Source: CAJQQY01 sp045106765 (GTDB lineage: Bacteria; Bacteroidota; Bacteroidia; Chitinophagales; Saprospiraceae). Taken from it: DNA of 64,000 nt. The DNA is taken from the NCBI GenBank assembly GCA_045106765.1, contig JBGCFD010000001.1:1-64000 (forward strand). Direction: 5' to 3'. Of this stretch, positions 23,533-32,741 are shown in pieces; position 1 is the first letter of the stretch, and the number at the start of each line of letters is the position of its first letter. The translations under genes were made by a program, and so were the position numbers. Under the pieces are notes generated by a model. It made no database searches. It saw only the letters and a program-made list of their open reading frames with translations, and was not told the origin of the DNA.

Positions 23533-24012
23533 TTACGATTTTTTTAGTACTTCTTTCCACTTTCCGTTCTCTGCAATTTCTTTGATTATTTGATTTCTTT
23601 TAATCAAAAGTTGAGTCATGTATTTTTCTAAAATCAATTGATTAAAAATTTTACCTAACCAACCAAAAGGTGATTCAAAATCGAAAATATCTTGCATCTC
23701 TGTTTCTCCATTTCTTTCTAAAAAAATATGATCGTGGGTGAATTTTGTAAATGCTCCTTTGACCATTTCATCTCGAAAAGAATTGGGGAAATTGAAGCGG
23801 GTAATTTTAGAAGTTAACTTTTGTTTGATACCAAAATGAGTGGCTTGCCATGTGACTTCTTCGTCCATTTCGATAAGTCCTTCTGTTCTTCCAGCGATGG
23901 CTTTTTCATTAGTTTGTTTCATCGAAACTTGATGCAAGTCAATGCTTCGTGAAAGGTCAAAACAGATTTCTCTCGATGCTTTTATTTTTGTAAGAATTTG
24001 GATGATTGGCAT
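23533..24012 (-). CDS. SRPBCC (START-like) family protein
   Basis: A protein of 159 residues of the polyketide cyclase / START-like fold. Marks are the opening strand (IIQILTKIKASREICFDLSRSIDLHQ), the middle ITRFNFPNSFRDEMVKGAFTKFTHDHIF and the long C-terminal helix with FGWLGKIFNQLILEKYMTQLLIKRN. Such proteins bind small hydrophobic ligands or lipids. I take ATG 24012: the upstream TTG at 24036 overlaps the -7 box, so it would not be in the message. It is divergent from the ABC transporter gene. Its ligand is unknown. Confidence 0.75.
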   Translation of the reverse strand: MPIIQILTKIKASREICFDLSRSIDLHQVSMKQTNEKAIAGRTEGLIEMDEEVTWQATHFGIKQKLTSKITRFNFPNSFRDEMVKGAFTKFTHDHIFLERNGETEMQDIFDFESPFGWLGKIFNQLILEKYMTQLLIKRNQIIKEIAENGKWKEVLKKS

Positions 24013-24033
24013 TTGGGGTAATTTTATTTTTTC

Positions 24034-24065
24034 CAAAACTAAATTTCAATTTCAATTAAAACAAG
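24034..24065 (-). promoter_or_regulatory. Promoter of the SRPBCC gene
   Basis: -33 CTTG (24065-24062), a 20-base spacer and -7 TAGTTTTG (24041-24034) on the minus strand. Transcription starts near 24028, 16 bases before the ATG at 24012. Confidence 0.65.
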
Positions 24066-24102
24066 AAAATGCTTATCATTGTTTGGTTTAAAAAATATAA
24101 AA

Positions 24103-25248
24103 ATGACTACTACACAGCTTCAGTTCATCAACAAACATATTGAGCAAAATGATTTAGATATTGCATTTCGTAAACTAATTGATTTCGTTCGAGATACTGA
24201 GGACATGCCTTCCTTCCAAAAAATTATCGACCTCACCGACTGGAAAGAATCTACTCATCTTTCTGAAATAGAGTTAAAAAATCGACTAAGTCAATTACTC
24301 CAAGAGTTGAATGATTTCGATTATGTTGCTCCTGCTGCGGAAAGAAAATTGATTGTAAAAATAACGGATATCAGAAAAACATATCGACGAAATAATTTCT
24401 CTCTTGGGCCAATTAATTTGACTTTAGAAAAAGGAGAAATTATAGGTTTGGTTGGTGAAAATGGAAATGGGAAAACTACGTTGTTAACTATCCTTGCTCA
24501 AGAGTTATCTTTTGAAAAAGGAAATTTAGAATATTTTTTTGACGAGCAACCAAAAGGTACTTTTGAGTTGAGAACAAAGTTAGCTTACATTCCTCAACGA
24601 CCTAACAAATGGTATGGTAGCTTGCAGGATAATCTAAAATTTGTTTTGTCTAATTACAAAATTCCTCCCAAAGAAATTGATCTGAGGGTTTTAGTAATCA
24701 TCGCAAGGTTGGGATTGTGGCGGTATAAAGATTTGAATTGGAATGAATTATCATCAGGTTATAAAATGCGTTTTGAACTAGCACGAACGCTTTTAAGGAA
24801 ACCAGAAATTTTATTATTGGATGAACCTTTAGCCAATCTAGATATTATGGCTCAACAAATTATTTTGGAAGATTTAAAACTCATTTCGACTTCTGCAAAA
24901 AATCCAATTGCTTTAATTTTAAGCTCGCAGCAATTATATGAAATAGAAAAAATTTCAGATAAAGTAATTTTTCTACAAGAAGGGAAAATGCATAACACCG
25001 AAGAAAAACAGAGAGAAGATGAACAGGTAGTTATCGAATTAGATACCAAAGAAAGTAAGGAACGTTTAGAAAATATTTTTCGAGATTTAGGCCTTGAGAA
25101 TATTTCTTTTAATGGTGGTGTTTTCGTTTTATATTTTAAAAAGAATACTTCCCAATCTGATATTTTATTGAGGTTAGCTACGAATAAAATAACCATCCTT
25201 AATTTTAGAGATATTTCTCATTCTTCTAGGAGATATTTCGATTCTTAA
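24103..25248 (+). CDS. ABC transporter ATP-binding protein with extra N- and C-terminal domains
   Basis: A 381-residue ABC ATPase counted from ATG 24103; an in-frame TTG at 24079 is less likely. A helical N-terminal domain of about 80 residues precedes the nucleotide-binding domain. That domain has Walker A GENGNGKT (118-125), Q-loop IPQRPNKW, signature LSSGY (216-220) and Walker B ILLLDEP (236-242). The H-loop is altered: the usual SSH reads SSQ (Gln276), so the switch histidine is missing. A C-terminal regulatory-type domain of about 90 residues follows. The gene for a membrane protein starts 21 bases downstream and is surely its partner. The transported substrate is unknown. Confidence 0.85.
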   Translation: MTTTQLQFINKHIEQNDLDIAFRKLIDFVRDTEDMPSFQKIIDLTDWKESTHLSEIELKNRLSQLLQELNDFDYVAPAAERKLIVKITDIRKTYRRNNFSLGPINLTLEKGEIIGLVGENGNGKTTLLTILAQELSFEKGNLEYFFDEQPKGTFELRTKLAYIPQRPNKWYGSLQDNLKFVLSNYKIPPKEIDLRVLVIIARLGLWRYKDLNWNELSSGYKMRFELARTLLRKPEILLLDEPLANLDIMAQQIILEDLKLISTSAKNPIALILSSQQLYEIEKISDKVIFLQEGKMHNTEEKQREDEQVVIELDTKESKERLENIFRDLGLENISFNGGVFVLYFKKNTSQSDILLRLATNKITILNFRDISHSSRRYFDS

Positions 25249-25269
25249 AAACCTGAATGACTCAAAAAT

Positions 25270-27066
25270 ATGAAGCAAGTTAATCGCATTAATCAATTTC
25301 TTCTTAAACATTATCCTTTGATATGGAATACAAAACTAGTATGGTTGGTTTTGGCTGGTATGTTTTTTCATATCTTATTCTTTGGGGCAGGTTTTTTTAG
25401 TCTTAATAATCCTGTTGCATTGCAGGCTCGCAATGTTGAAAGCAATTTTTTTGAAAATGGTCCCATCTTTTTTAATATGCTTATCTCAACATTATTAATA
25501 GTGGGATGGTTATTTTTCATGTTTAAGAATAATAGTTTTAAGGATTTTTATCCAACTTCTAGGAGTCAGCTCTTTTGCCATTTCATGCTTTATTTCATTA
25601 TTATAATTTTCAGTATTTCATTTTACTATTCTTATTTCTATGGAATGAAGGCATCTGTCAAATTAAATCATCCAAGTCTTATTGTTGAAAAAGATATTGA
25701 TTTGTCGAATCAAGCTGCTCCATTTTTTTCACATTATTTAGATCAATATGAAATTGACAACAAACTTTATCCTGAATATTTTAGTGATTTACTTTGTGAA
25801 ACGAAGACTGGATTAATCAACTTCGAGAAACCTCATTTCAGTTTTTTAAACGAAGATTATCAATTCTATACGCTAAAAAAGGTGGAAGAAAATTTACATA
25901 CTGGGGATCCGAATGTTGATCCTCCTGTTTTTACTGAGAGGTTAAATGATTCGATTTATATATATTATTATAAGGATACGGTGATTGATGTTTCGAAAGA
26001 TATTGCAACTGCTAATCCATCTTATTATAATTTTTCGGAAGTGTTTTTCAATAAATATGAAGTTTACCGATACTCTTATAATTATTATACTGAACCTTCA
26101 CGAGGCAGAAAATTTGCGAAAGATTCTGTACAGACAGAACTAGTCCAATTTTATAATACTCTGTTGACAAATAATAATGAATCAGAAATTAAGCGTGTTT
26201 TAAATGACTTTTTAGTTGTCGCCAATAAATATAAAGTTGCTACTAATTTAACGACTGAGAATTGGTTTTCATTAATTAACACTGATAGCTTTTTATTAAG
26301 AAATCTAATTCAAAGAGATGCTCCACGAATTAATTATAAATATCAAGAGTGGGATAGAAAGAACAAGAACAGAAATACAAATTCATATGATACAAATGGA
26401 AATAGGATAAAAACGGTGAGAGACGAATTCATTGCTCAACTGGAAACGGACTTCTATTTAGAAAGTGATAAATTGGAAAACGTATTTTCCAATATTAAAA
26501 GTATTAAAAGAAAAAATCCCTTCGAGGACTCCATACATTTCTTTATGTGGTTTTCTTTTTTTCTAGCATCTTTAGTTTTTATTTTTCGAACGTCAGGATT
26601 GAAGTCTCTTATCTTTTCTGCCATCACGGTAGGACTATTATGTGTTTTATTAGCGCTGGTTGCCATTGCCTATGAATCTAGTTTACGGTCAATTTCAGGT
26701 TCTGTCAAAATAGAAAATTTCATGGCTGTTTTTACTTGGATAATTGGAACTGCAATTTTAGTCGTACCTATTTTTTATTTGAAAAAAGTCAGCAAGGTGA
26801 TAACTTCTATTTGTATAAATATTTCGATATCATTTTTTGCGCTGTATGTCTTTTTAATTTTAGCGATCATTTCGATGATTCAAGATTATAACTGTGATTT
26901 GAAATACCCATATTCTTCTTATACTTTTAAAGCGAAGCATTGCAATAATATTTTAAGAGACATTGAAATTTATTGGAGTTATATTTTATTTGTGGTTGCC
27001 TTTATTTTTATATACTTTTTCGCAGGAATTATTAGAAAATGGAGGGCATTGCCTGAGAGTAAATAA
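25270..27066 (+). CDS. Membrane partner of the ABC ATPase, large extracytoplasmic domain
   Basis: A 598-residue membrane protein with about eight helices: three near the N-terminus (about 24-42, 68-86, 102-124) and five in the last 180 residues. Between them lies a soluble domain of about 300 residues rich in Tyr, Asn and Asp, placed outside the cytoplasmic membrane by the topology. The layout (helices, large outer domain, helices) recalls ABC-2 or MacB-like permeases, but I do not recognise the family. It directly follows the ABC ATPase gene and has no other neighbour on its strand. It stops 8 bases before the convergent RND gene, with no terminator in between. Confidence 0.7.
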   Translation: MKQVNRINQFLLKHYPLIWNTKLVWLVLAGMFFHILFFGAGFFSLNNPVALQARNVESNFFENGPIFFNMLISTLLIVGWLFFMFKNNSFKDFYPTSRSQLFCHFMLYFIIIIFSISFYYSYFYGMKASVKLNHPSLIVEKDIDLSNQAAPFFSHYLDQYEIDNKLYPEYFSDLLCETKTGLINFEKPHFSFLNEDYQFYTLKKVEENLHTGDPNVDPPVFTERLNDSIYIYYYKDTVIDVSKDIATANPSYYNFSEVFFNKYEVYRYSYNYYTEPSRGRKFAKDSVQTELVQFYNTLLTNNNESEIKRVLNDFLVVANKYKVATNLTTENWFSLINTDSFLLRNLIQRDAPRINYKYQEWDRKNKNRNTNSYDTNGNRIKTVRDEFIAQLETDFYLESDKLENVFSNIKSIKRKNPFEDSIHFFMWFSFFLASLVFIFRTSGLKSLIFSAITVGLLCVLLALVAIAYESSLRSISGSVKIENFMAVFTWIIGTAILVVPIFYLKKVSKVITSICINISISFFALYVFLILAIISMIQDYNCDLKYPYSSYTFKAKHCNNILRDIEIYWSYILFVVAFIFIYFFAGIIRKWRALPESK

Positions 27067-27074
27067 TTGATTTT

Positions 27075-29342
27075 TTATGAATTGTCCGAAGGCAACTTTT
27101 CATCATTTGGATACAACCATCTGATCAAAATTGGAATCAATAATAAATCTCCAACTAGCGCACTTACTAAAGTCACACTAATCAATAGTCCTACCACCAC
27201 ACTCGGTGGATGGATAGAAAAAAGCAAAACTAAGAATCCAAAAAACAAAATTAAAGTGGTTAAGCAGATTGCTTTCCCAGTTTCTAAAAAAGTGATATGC
27301 AATGATTCTTCTGTGCTCAAACCTTTATTTTTGGCTAGTTTGAATTTACTTAGAAAGTGAATCGTATCGTCCACCGCAATTCCAAAAACGACTGCAAAGA
27401 TTATCGAAATCCCTGCTTCCAACTCTATTCCTAAAAATCCTAACAATGCTCCTGCAAGTAGCAATGGAACCATATTTGGAATTAGTGAGATAATTAACAT
27501 TCGCCAATTTTGGAATAAAATAGCCATCAACAAACTCACCATCAAAATTGCTCCACCCAATCCTTGCAACAAGCTCGTCCGAACATATTCTGAGTTTTTA
27601 TCAAGGATCAAACCTGTTCCTGTTTGCTTGACTTGAACAATTGTTGAGTCCACATTTTTTTCAACCCAATCATCTAACTCATCAGTTATTTTAGCAATTT
27701 TGTCTCTACCTACGTCTAGCATATTTGTAGCAATTCTAGCTTTTTTATTATCTCTACTGACAAAAACTTTTGTAGATGCTTGTGGGATTTTTTCCGCAGC
27801 CTTTTTATATTTTAAAAACTGTGCTTTCGTTTCTGGAATTTTGTAAGCTTCTTTTTTATTGCCTTTGTACATTCGGTTAATACTTTTGTAAACCGAAGTC
27901 AATGAAGTTGTGGCTCGAAGTTCTGGAACAGTATTTATTTTTTTTTCTATTTTATCTATCTCTAAAAGCACTTCATAATCAGAAGCCAAATAATCGTCTT
28001 GAGCAAAAACTGCAAATTCTACTGGACGAAATCCAGCATAGTTTTTTTCGAAAAATAAAAAGTCTTCCGTCAATTTTTTTCGAAGTGGAAGGTTAGTTTC
28101 GATTTTATAATCAGTTGTAATCATGTTAATCCCCCAAGCACATAACAATATACTTACGAATCCTCCTATAGCTATTTTGCTACCGTTGTTTTTTGTAAAA
28201 AGATAAGACCTGTTCATCAGTTTTCCCCAGAAAGCTTCTCCCTTCCCAAGTTTGATTAATTGCTTTTCATTATACATCGACAACAAGGCAGTCGTGAAGA
28301 ATATAACAGTAATATAGGCGACCATCACTCCCATAGCTGCATTCCATCCAAACTCTTTGATCGGAATTACTTTACTCGTAGACAATGCTGCAAACCCAAT
28401 CGCCGTTGTAATTGAAGTCAGTAAAGTGGCTAATCCAATTTCTTTAACAGTTACTCGAAGTGCATCTTTTTTAGAAAAACCTTTTTTGAGTTCGTCAATA
28501 TACTTGGACATAATATGAACGACGTCGGAAGTTCCAACGATGACCATCAAGACTGGGTAAAGTGCTGCCATCGCATTCAGAGGTCTACCAAGTGCGCCTA
28601 ACAAACCAAAAAATAAAATCAATCCAGCACCAATCGAAGTCAAGGAAATTAAAACACCGGGTACTTTTCTAAAAATCCAAAGCATCACCAACGCCACTAA
28701 AAATGCTGAAATAATTGTTGAAACGACAATCTCTCTTTGCTGCATTTCTGCCATCTCTTTTTGAAAATTGGCAGCACCTAGAAAGTGATAATTTTCAAAA
28801 TTGTAAGACTGAACCAAACTATCTAGCAGCGGCATTAATTCTTTTGATTCATCAACTGAAACGGTCGGTTGAGTTTTTAGCGAAATGACCAACGAGGTTG
28901 CATCCTTTGAAATCAAAGAATTGACAAAACGTTCATCTTCTAAAATTCTTTTTTTATCGCGCTCATAATAATCAGGTTGATCGATATGAATAGCAGGAGA
29001 AGAAGTAATTCCAAAAGGAGTCTTGAGAGGATAGGAAACTTTGGTAAGTGAAAAACTTTCGTCAATATATTTTAAATCTTTTGCTTTAAAAGTTAAGTCA
29101 TGAACATCTTCCAAAAACTTTTTTTCAAAAACACCATCCTTTCTTTCGACAGCGACCAAAAGGAAGTTGACATCCGTTTCAAAGTCCTTGATAAAGTCTT
29201 GAAAGAATGCTAAATCTTCATCTCCTTCTGGAAAAAATTGCTCCAGATAAAAAGTAAACTTCAGCTGTGTAGTAAAATAAAGACTAGCTAAAATAAGTCC
29301 TGAAAAAACAAGTAAAATCGTTCGTCGAGTTGTCGTATTCAT
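27075..29342 (-). CDS. RND superfamily (MMPL / sterol-sensing type) exporter
   Basis: A 755-residue RND-type transporter with the two-fold layout. Each half has one helix, a periplasmic loop of about 170 residues and a bundle of five helices (first bundle about 205-365, second about 585-745). Signature stretches are LMVIVGTSDVVHIMSKY in the first half and FGIAVDDTIHFLSKF in the second; their Asp residues occupy the proton-relay position. At 755 residues it is far shorter than AcrB-type pumps and matches the MMPL / HpnN-like family that moves lipids or other hydrophobic compounds. No membrane-fusion protein or TolC gene is adjacent. The substrate is unknown. Confidence 0.85.
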   Translation of the reverse strand: MNTTTRRTILLVFSGLILASLYFTTQLKFTFYLEQFFPEGDEDLAFFQDFIKDFETDVNFLLVAVERKDGVFEKKFLEDVHDLTFKAKDLKYIDESFSLTKVSYPLKTPFGITSSPAIHIDQPDYYERDKKRILEDERFVNSLISKDATSLVISLKTQPTVSVDESKELMPLLDSLVQSYNFENYHFLGAANFQKEMAEMQQREIVVSTIISAFLVALVMLWIFRKVPGVLISLTSIGAGLILFFGLLGALGRPLNAMAALYPVLMVIVGTSDVVHIMSKYIDELKKGFSKKDALRVTVKEIGLATLLTSITTAIGFAALSTSKVIPIKEFGWNAAMGVMVAYITVIFFTTALLSMYNEKQLIKLGKGEAFWGKLMNRSYLFTKNNGSKIAIGGFVSILLCAWGINMITTDYKIETNLPLRKKLTEDFLFFEKNYAGFRPVEFAVFAQDDYLASDYEVLLEIDKIEKKINTVPELRATTSLTSVYKSINRMYKGNKKEAYKIPETKAQFLKYKKAAEKIPQASTKVFVSRDNKKARIATNMLDVGRDKIAKITDELDDWVEKNVDSTIVQVKQTGTGLILDKNSEYVRTSLLQGLGGAILMVSLLMAILFQNWRMLIISLIPNMVPLLLAGALLGFLGIELEAGISIIFAVVFGIAVDDTIHFLSKFKLAKNKGLSTEESLHITFLETGKAICLTTLILFFGFLVLLFSIHPPSVVVGLLISVTLVSALVGDLLLIPILIRWLYPNDEKLPSDNS

Positions 29343-29566
29343 AAAAAAGAATTCAAGTTCGTTGTTAAATTCGTTGAGTCAAGTAAGTAATAAAAAAAAC
29401 GAAAAATAGTTTTTCCAAAACGTCTTTTTTCATTAAAAAGAAATATTATAAATTACAATCAATACTTTATTAGTAATCTCAAAATAAGTGTAAAACCTGA
29501 TATTAAAATTTTCAATACTATTTTGTACCTTAACCGCCTGATTATCAACGACAAATTAACATTATC

Positions 29567-30679
29567 ATGATACTTAACATACTTTCTAATTTTACCGATT
29601 TATCTTTTTTGAGTCGATTCTTAATTGTTGCGATTGTGAGTGGTTTTATGCCATTGACTGCGATGAGTTTTTTCTGGTTTATGCGACAAAAGAAACAACA
29701 AGATTTTGAAAAGAATCTTCGTGAAATGGGAATCTCCTCAAGTCGAAGAGTGCAAGACACTTATTCCTTTTCCAATTACTTCTTACCTGTTGGGTTTGCA
29801 TTTTTGATTTGTTTATTGGCAAGTGCGTTTTTTGTTTTTACAGAAGACTTTGCAGCGAACTTAAAAGATAGCTTATTGTTGACTGGAAATGATTATGGAA
29901 GTGGAGACAATACGGCAATAATTAACCAAAGTTTGGTTGTTTTAGGTTTTGCATTTTTCGGATCATTCATTTGGTCTGCCCAAAATATTATCAGGCGATT
30001 GATTGGATATGATTTGTCACCGAGTGTTTATTATAGTGCAGGAGTTCGAATTATTTTAGCCTGTTTGGTCGCATTAGTTTTTTCATTTTTGTTGGGAAAA
30101 ACAAGTGCGTTTCAATTAGATACTTCGATTGCGGTGATTGCATTTTTGACAGGAATGTTTCCTCAGCGCATTTTAAGTTCGATGGTAAATTTCTATAAAG
30201 ATTGGTTGAATCCTGATGAGCTTAATACAGACACTTTATCATTATATAAAATTGAAGGAATGAGTTTGGGACACAAGGAAAGGTTAGAGGAAGTAGGAAT
30301 TGATAATGCTCAAAACTTAGCAACTGCAAGTTTGACAAAATTACTAATTGAAACACCTTACGAAGCTCGTCAAATTTTGGATTGGATCGGTCAAGCGAAA
30401 TTAGTTTGCTATGCAAAAAACGATATTGAAAAACTACGGAGTGTAGGTATCCGATCTATTTATGATTTTAAAAAAGGAAATAAATCAAGAGTGGCGCTTC
30501 GAGAAATTTCGGATTCAATTGGAATTACTTCTCCACTTTTGGAGGTAATTGCAGAGCAGGTAGAAGCAGATAAAGGTATTGATAATTTATATAAATTCCA
30601 TGTCAACGTGGATGATCCAAATCAAGATATTTCCTTCGAAGAATTGAATACGAATTCGGACGAAGGTGCTGTTGGATAA
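29567..30679 (+). CDS. Membrane protein with C-terminal helix-hairpin-helix-like region
   Basis: A 370-residue protein. Four or five membrane helices occupy residues 15-215 (among them AIVSGFMPLTAMSFFWFM and IAVIAFLTGMF). The cytoplasmic C-terminal half contains two HhH-like units of the DUF4332 type: YKIEGMSLGHKERLEEVGID with NLATASLTKLL, then AKNDIEKLRSVGIRSIYDF. Such units bind DNA or proteins; which one applies here is not clear. I do not know a named family for the whole protein. It stands alone and a hairpin follows the stop. Confidence 0.6.
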   Translation: MILNILSNFTDLSFLSRFLIVAIVSGFMPLTAMSFFWFMRQKKQQDFEKNLREMGISSSRRVQDTYSFSNYFLPVGFAFLICLLASAFFVFTEDFAANLKDSLLLTGNDYGSGDNTAIINQSLVVLGFAFFGSFIWSAQNIIRRLIGYDLSPSVYYSAGVRIILACLVALVFSFLLGKTSAFQLDTSIAVIAFLTGMFPQRILSSMVNFYKDWLNPDELNTDTLSLYKIEGMSLGHKERLEEVGIDNAQNLATASLTKLLIETPYEARQILDWIGQAKLVCYAKNDIEKLRSVGIRSIYDFKKGNKSRVALREISDSIGITSPLLEVIAEQVEADKGIDNLYKFHVNVDDPNQDISFEELNTNSDEGAVG

Positions 30680-30716
30680 AAGGAATCAGACGGTCAGTTT
30701 GTTCGCCTGATTCCTT
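30680..30716 (+). terminator. Hairpin after the HhH membrane protein gene
   Basis: AAGGAATCAG.CG (30680-30692) pairs with CG.CTGATTCCTT (30704-30716) with one mismatch. It starts at the stop codon; no clear U-tail follows. Confidence 0.55.
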
Positions 30717-30774
30717 AGATAACTTATCTGCTCTTTTTCTCGTTTAAAAACTACAGCATTCTTTTTTTACAAAA

Positions 30775-31902
30775 ATGCAATATCAAAAAATGAGAATTTT
30801 TTCACTTTTTATCTTTTCCTTTTTCTGGAGTGCAACTCTTTTTGCGCAATCTCCTGCGGTGAAAAAAAGTGAGAATATTGTTCCAAATCCAAGTTTTGAA
30901 AAATACGCTAGTACTCCAATTGGATGGTTTTACAAAGGGCAACATTTTACAGATGTAATGAAATATTGGAGTTCTGCAACAGGTTCTTCGCCAGATGTTT
31001 TTGGCACTAAAATTCGAGTTCCTGCACATTGGGCTGCCAAAGGTTTTGGTCAACAAAAACCAAGGACGGGAGAATCAATGGTAGGTATTACGCTTTTTGG
31101 ATGTGAAGATGGGAAGCCTCATTGTAGAGAATATATTCAAATCCAATTGAGGGAACCTTTGGTCATTGGTCAAAATTATTCTGTAGAACTTTTTACTAGC
31201 CACTTGCCTCGATCTATCCAGGTAAATAACCTAGGGATGTTTTTTTCCAAAAAAAAATATGAAGAGATTTTGGATATTCCGATTGAAGAATCGCCTCAAT
31301 TTTTTTCTAAAAGTATATTGAAAGCGGATAGTGGACAATGGGTTAAATTAGGTGGAGAGTTTCAAGCAGAGACAGATGCAACATTTTTAATTATTGGAAA
31401 TTTCTTTTCGGATAGTCTGACAGCCACGGAAATCACTAGTCCTAATTCTTTAAAATATGGCTACTATTATATTGATGATATTTTAGTGAAAAAGGAACCA
31501 CCGTTTTTAGATATTCCTGAAGAAAATAAAATTTCAACTTGGGAACCTATCGAAGAAGGAAAAATTATTCGCTTAAAAAATATCTTTTTTGACATTGATG
31601 AATCTGAGCTTTTGCCGCACTCTCATATCGAATTACAGAAGCTTTTACAACTGCTTCAGACCTATCCAAATATGATCATCGAAATTAGTGGGCATACGGA
31701 TATTGATGGAAATGATGAGTATAATTTGCAATTATCTACTCGTAGAGCCAAAGCAGTTGTTGAATATTTAATTGCAGAAGGCATTTCTCCACACCGTACA
31801 CTTTATAATGGATACGGGAGTTCTAGGCCGATTGCAGAGAATAATAGTGCTCTTGGGAAACAACTAAATCGCCGTGTTGAATTTTTAATTTTAAAAAAAT
31901 AA
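30775..31902 (+). CDS. OmpA family protein with N-terminal jelly-roll-like domain
   Basis: A 375-residue envelope protein. The signal peptide is FSLFIFSFFWSATLFAQ; ATG 30790 (MRIFSL) is an equally good start. Residues about 30-240 form a beta-rich domain beginning IVPNPSFEKYASTPIGW and ending YGYYYIDDILVKKE, the pattern of carbohydrate-binding-module jelly rolls in Bacteroidota. The C-terminal 110 residues are an OmpA peptidoglycan-binding domain: IFFDIDESELLPHS, ISGHTDIDGNDEYN and LSTRRAKAVVEYL, with the diaminopimelate-binding Asp/Arg pair (HTD and NRRVEF). It probably ties the outer surface to the cell wall. The gene stands alone. Confidence 0.85.
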   Translation: MQYQKMRIFSLFIFSFFWSATLFAQSPAVKKSENIVPNPSFEKYASTPIGWFYKGQHFTDVMKYWSSATGSSPDVFGTKIRVPAHWAAKGFGQQKPRTGESMVGITLFGCEDGKPHCREYIQIQLREPLVIGQNYSVELFTSHLPRSIQVNNLGMFFSKKKYEEILDIPIEESPQFFSKSILKADSGQWVKLGGEFQAETDATFLIIGNFFSDSLTATEITSPNSLKYGYYYIDDILVKKEPPFLDIPEENKISTWEPIEEGKIIRLKNIFFDIDESELLPHSHIELQKLLQLLQTYPNMIIEISGHTDIDGNDEYNLQLSTRRAKAVVEYLIAEGISPHRTLYNGYGSSRPIAENNSALGKQLNRRVEFLILKK

Positions 31903-31912
31903 AATTCTAAGC

Positions 31913-31920
31913 TATATTTG
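31913..31920 (+). promoter_or_regulatory. -7 box of the HNH-like gene
   Basis: TATATTTG matches TAnnTTTG. It starts 11 bases after the OmpA-like gene ends and gives a leader of about 115 bases. Confidence 0.45.
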
Positions 31921-32042
31921 TGCTGAATTAAAAATTAATTAACCTAAATAAACGTCTACTCTTGTTTTATCCAACATATTTTTATTGGATTGAAAAACGC
32001 GCCTAGTTTTTCAAAAAATTCTTCATTTTAATACATCGAATA

Positions 32043-32663
32043 ATGAGTGTAAACAAAATTAAAAGTCATTGGAATGAGCGTTGGTCTAAGGTAAAAGCGA
32101 AGGCTGATACTAAGAAGTGCCACTATTATTTCTCTGATTATGGTCGACTAAAAAGTGTCGACAAAATGTCTGGCAACGAGAAGTTGCTAAAAGGTTCCTT
32201 GATGAAACAAGGATTTATGCAATTAAATTTAAAGCTAGAAGACGGCGTTCGGCAAGGCTTCTATGTTCATCAATTAGTTGCTAGCAAATTTGTTAAAAAA
32301 GATAGAAAGAAGCCAATGTTGATTCATATCGACGGCAACAAATTGAACAATTATTGGGAAAATTTGCAAAGAGTAGATCGCGCAGGTATGACTCAACATC
32401 AAATTGCTCAAGGTGTCTATTTACATGAAAATCGGAAAATGCCTTCTCATGCAAAAATGAATGAGACTAAAGTTCGGCTACTAAAGAAAAGGTTACAAGA
32501 AGGAAAGACAAAACGAAAAGTTTTGGCAAAGAGTTTTGGCATCACAGAAACACAAGTGAGACGAATTGAAAAAGGAGAGAACTGGGGACATGTTAAATTA
32601 GAGGAGCCGAAAAAAGCAAAAGCTAAACCAAAGGCAAAAGCAACCACTAAGAAAAAGAAATAA
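32043..32663 (+). CDS. HNH-type DNA-binding protein with lysine-rich tail
   Basis: A 206-residue very basic protein. Residues 73-110 match the HNH_3 module of NUMOD4-type homing endonucleases: YVHQLVASKF (His76), then LIHIDGNKLNN (His95, Asn99, Asn102-103) and YWENLQRV. A helix-turn-helix follows (145-182: VRLLKKRLQEGK, LAKSFGITETQVRRIEKG). The last 20 residues are a Lys/Ala/Pro tail like those of histone-H1-like bacterial proteins. No intron, intein or phage gene surrounds it. It may be a domesticated homing nuclease used as a nucleoid or regulatory protein, or an active nuclease. The fold call is good; the role is open. Confidence 0.7.
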   Translation: MSVNKIKSHWNERWSKVKAKADTKKCHYYFSDYGRLKSVDKMSGNEKLLKGSLMKQGFMQLNLKLEDGVRQGFYVHQLVASKFVKKDRKKPMLIHIDGNKLNNYWENLQRVDRAGMTQHQIAQGVYLHENRKMPSHAKMNETKVRLLKKRLQEGKTKRKVLAKSFGITETQVRRIEKGENWGHVKLEEPKKAKAKPKAKATTKKKK

Positions 32664-32741
32664 GATACTTCTTTCTTTTGGAATAATGTATTAATATTGA
32701 CCTGATGACTTTTTTCATTGGGTCAATTTATTTTCAAGTCT

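Noticed and set aside
24013..24036. TTG start at 24036 for the SRPBCC protein.
   Set aside because: It overlaps the -7 promoter box, so it would not be in the message.
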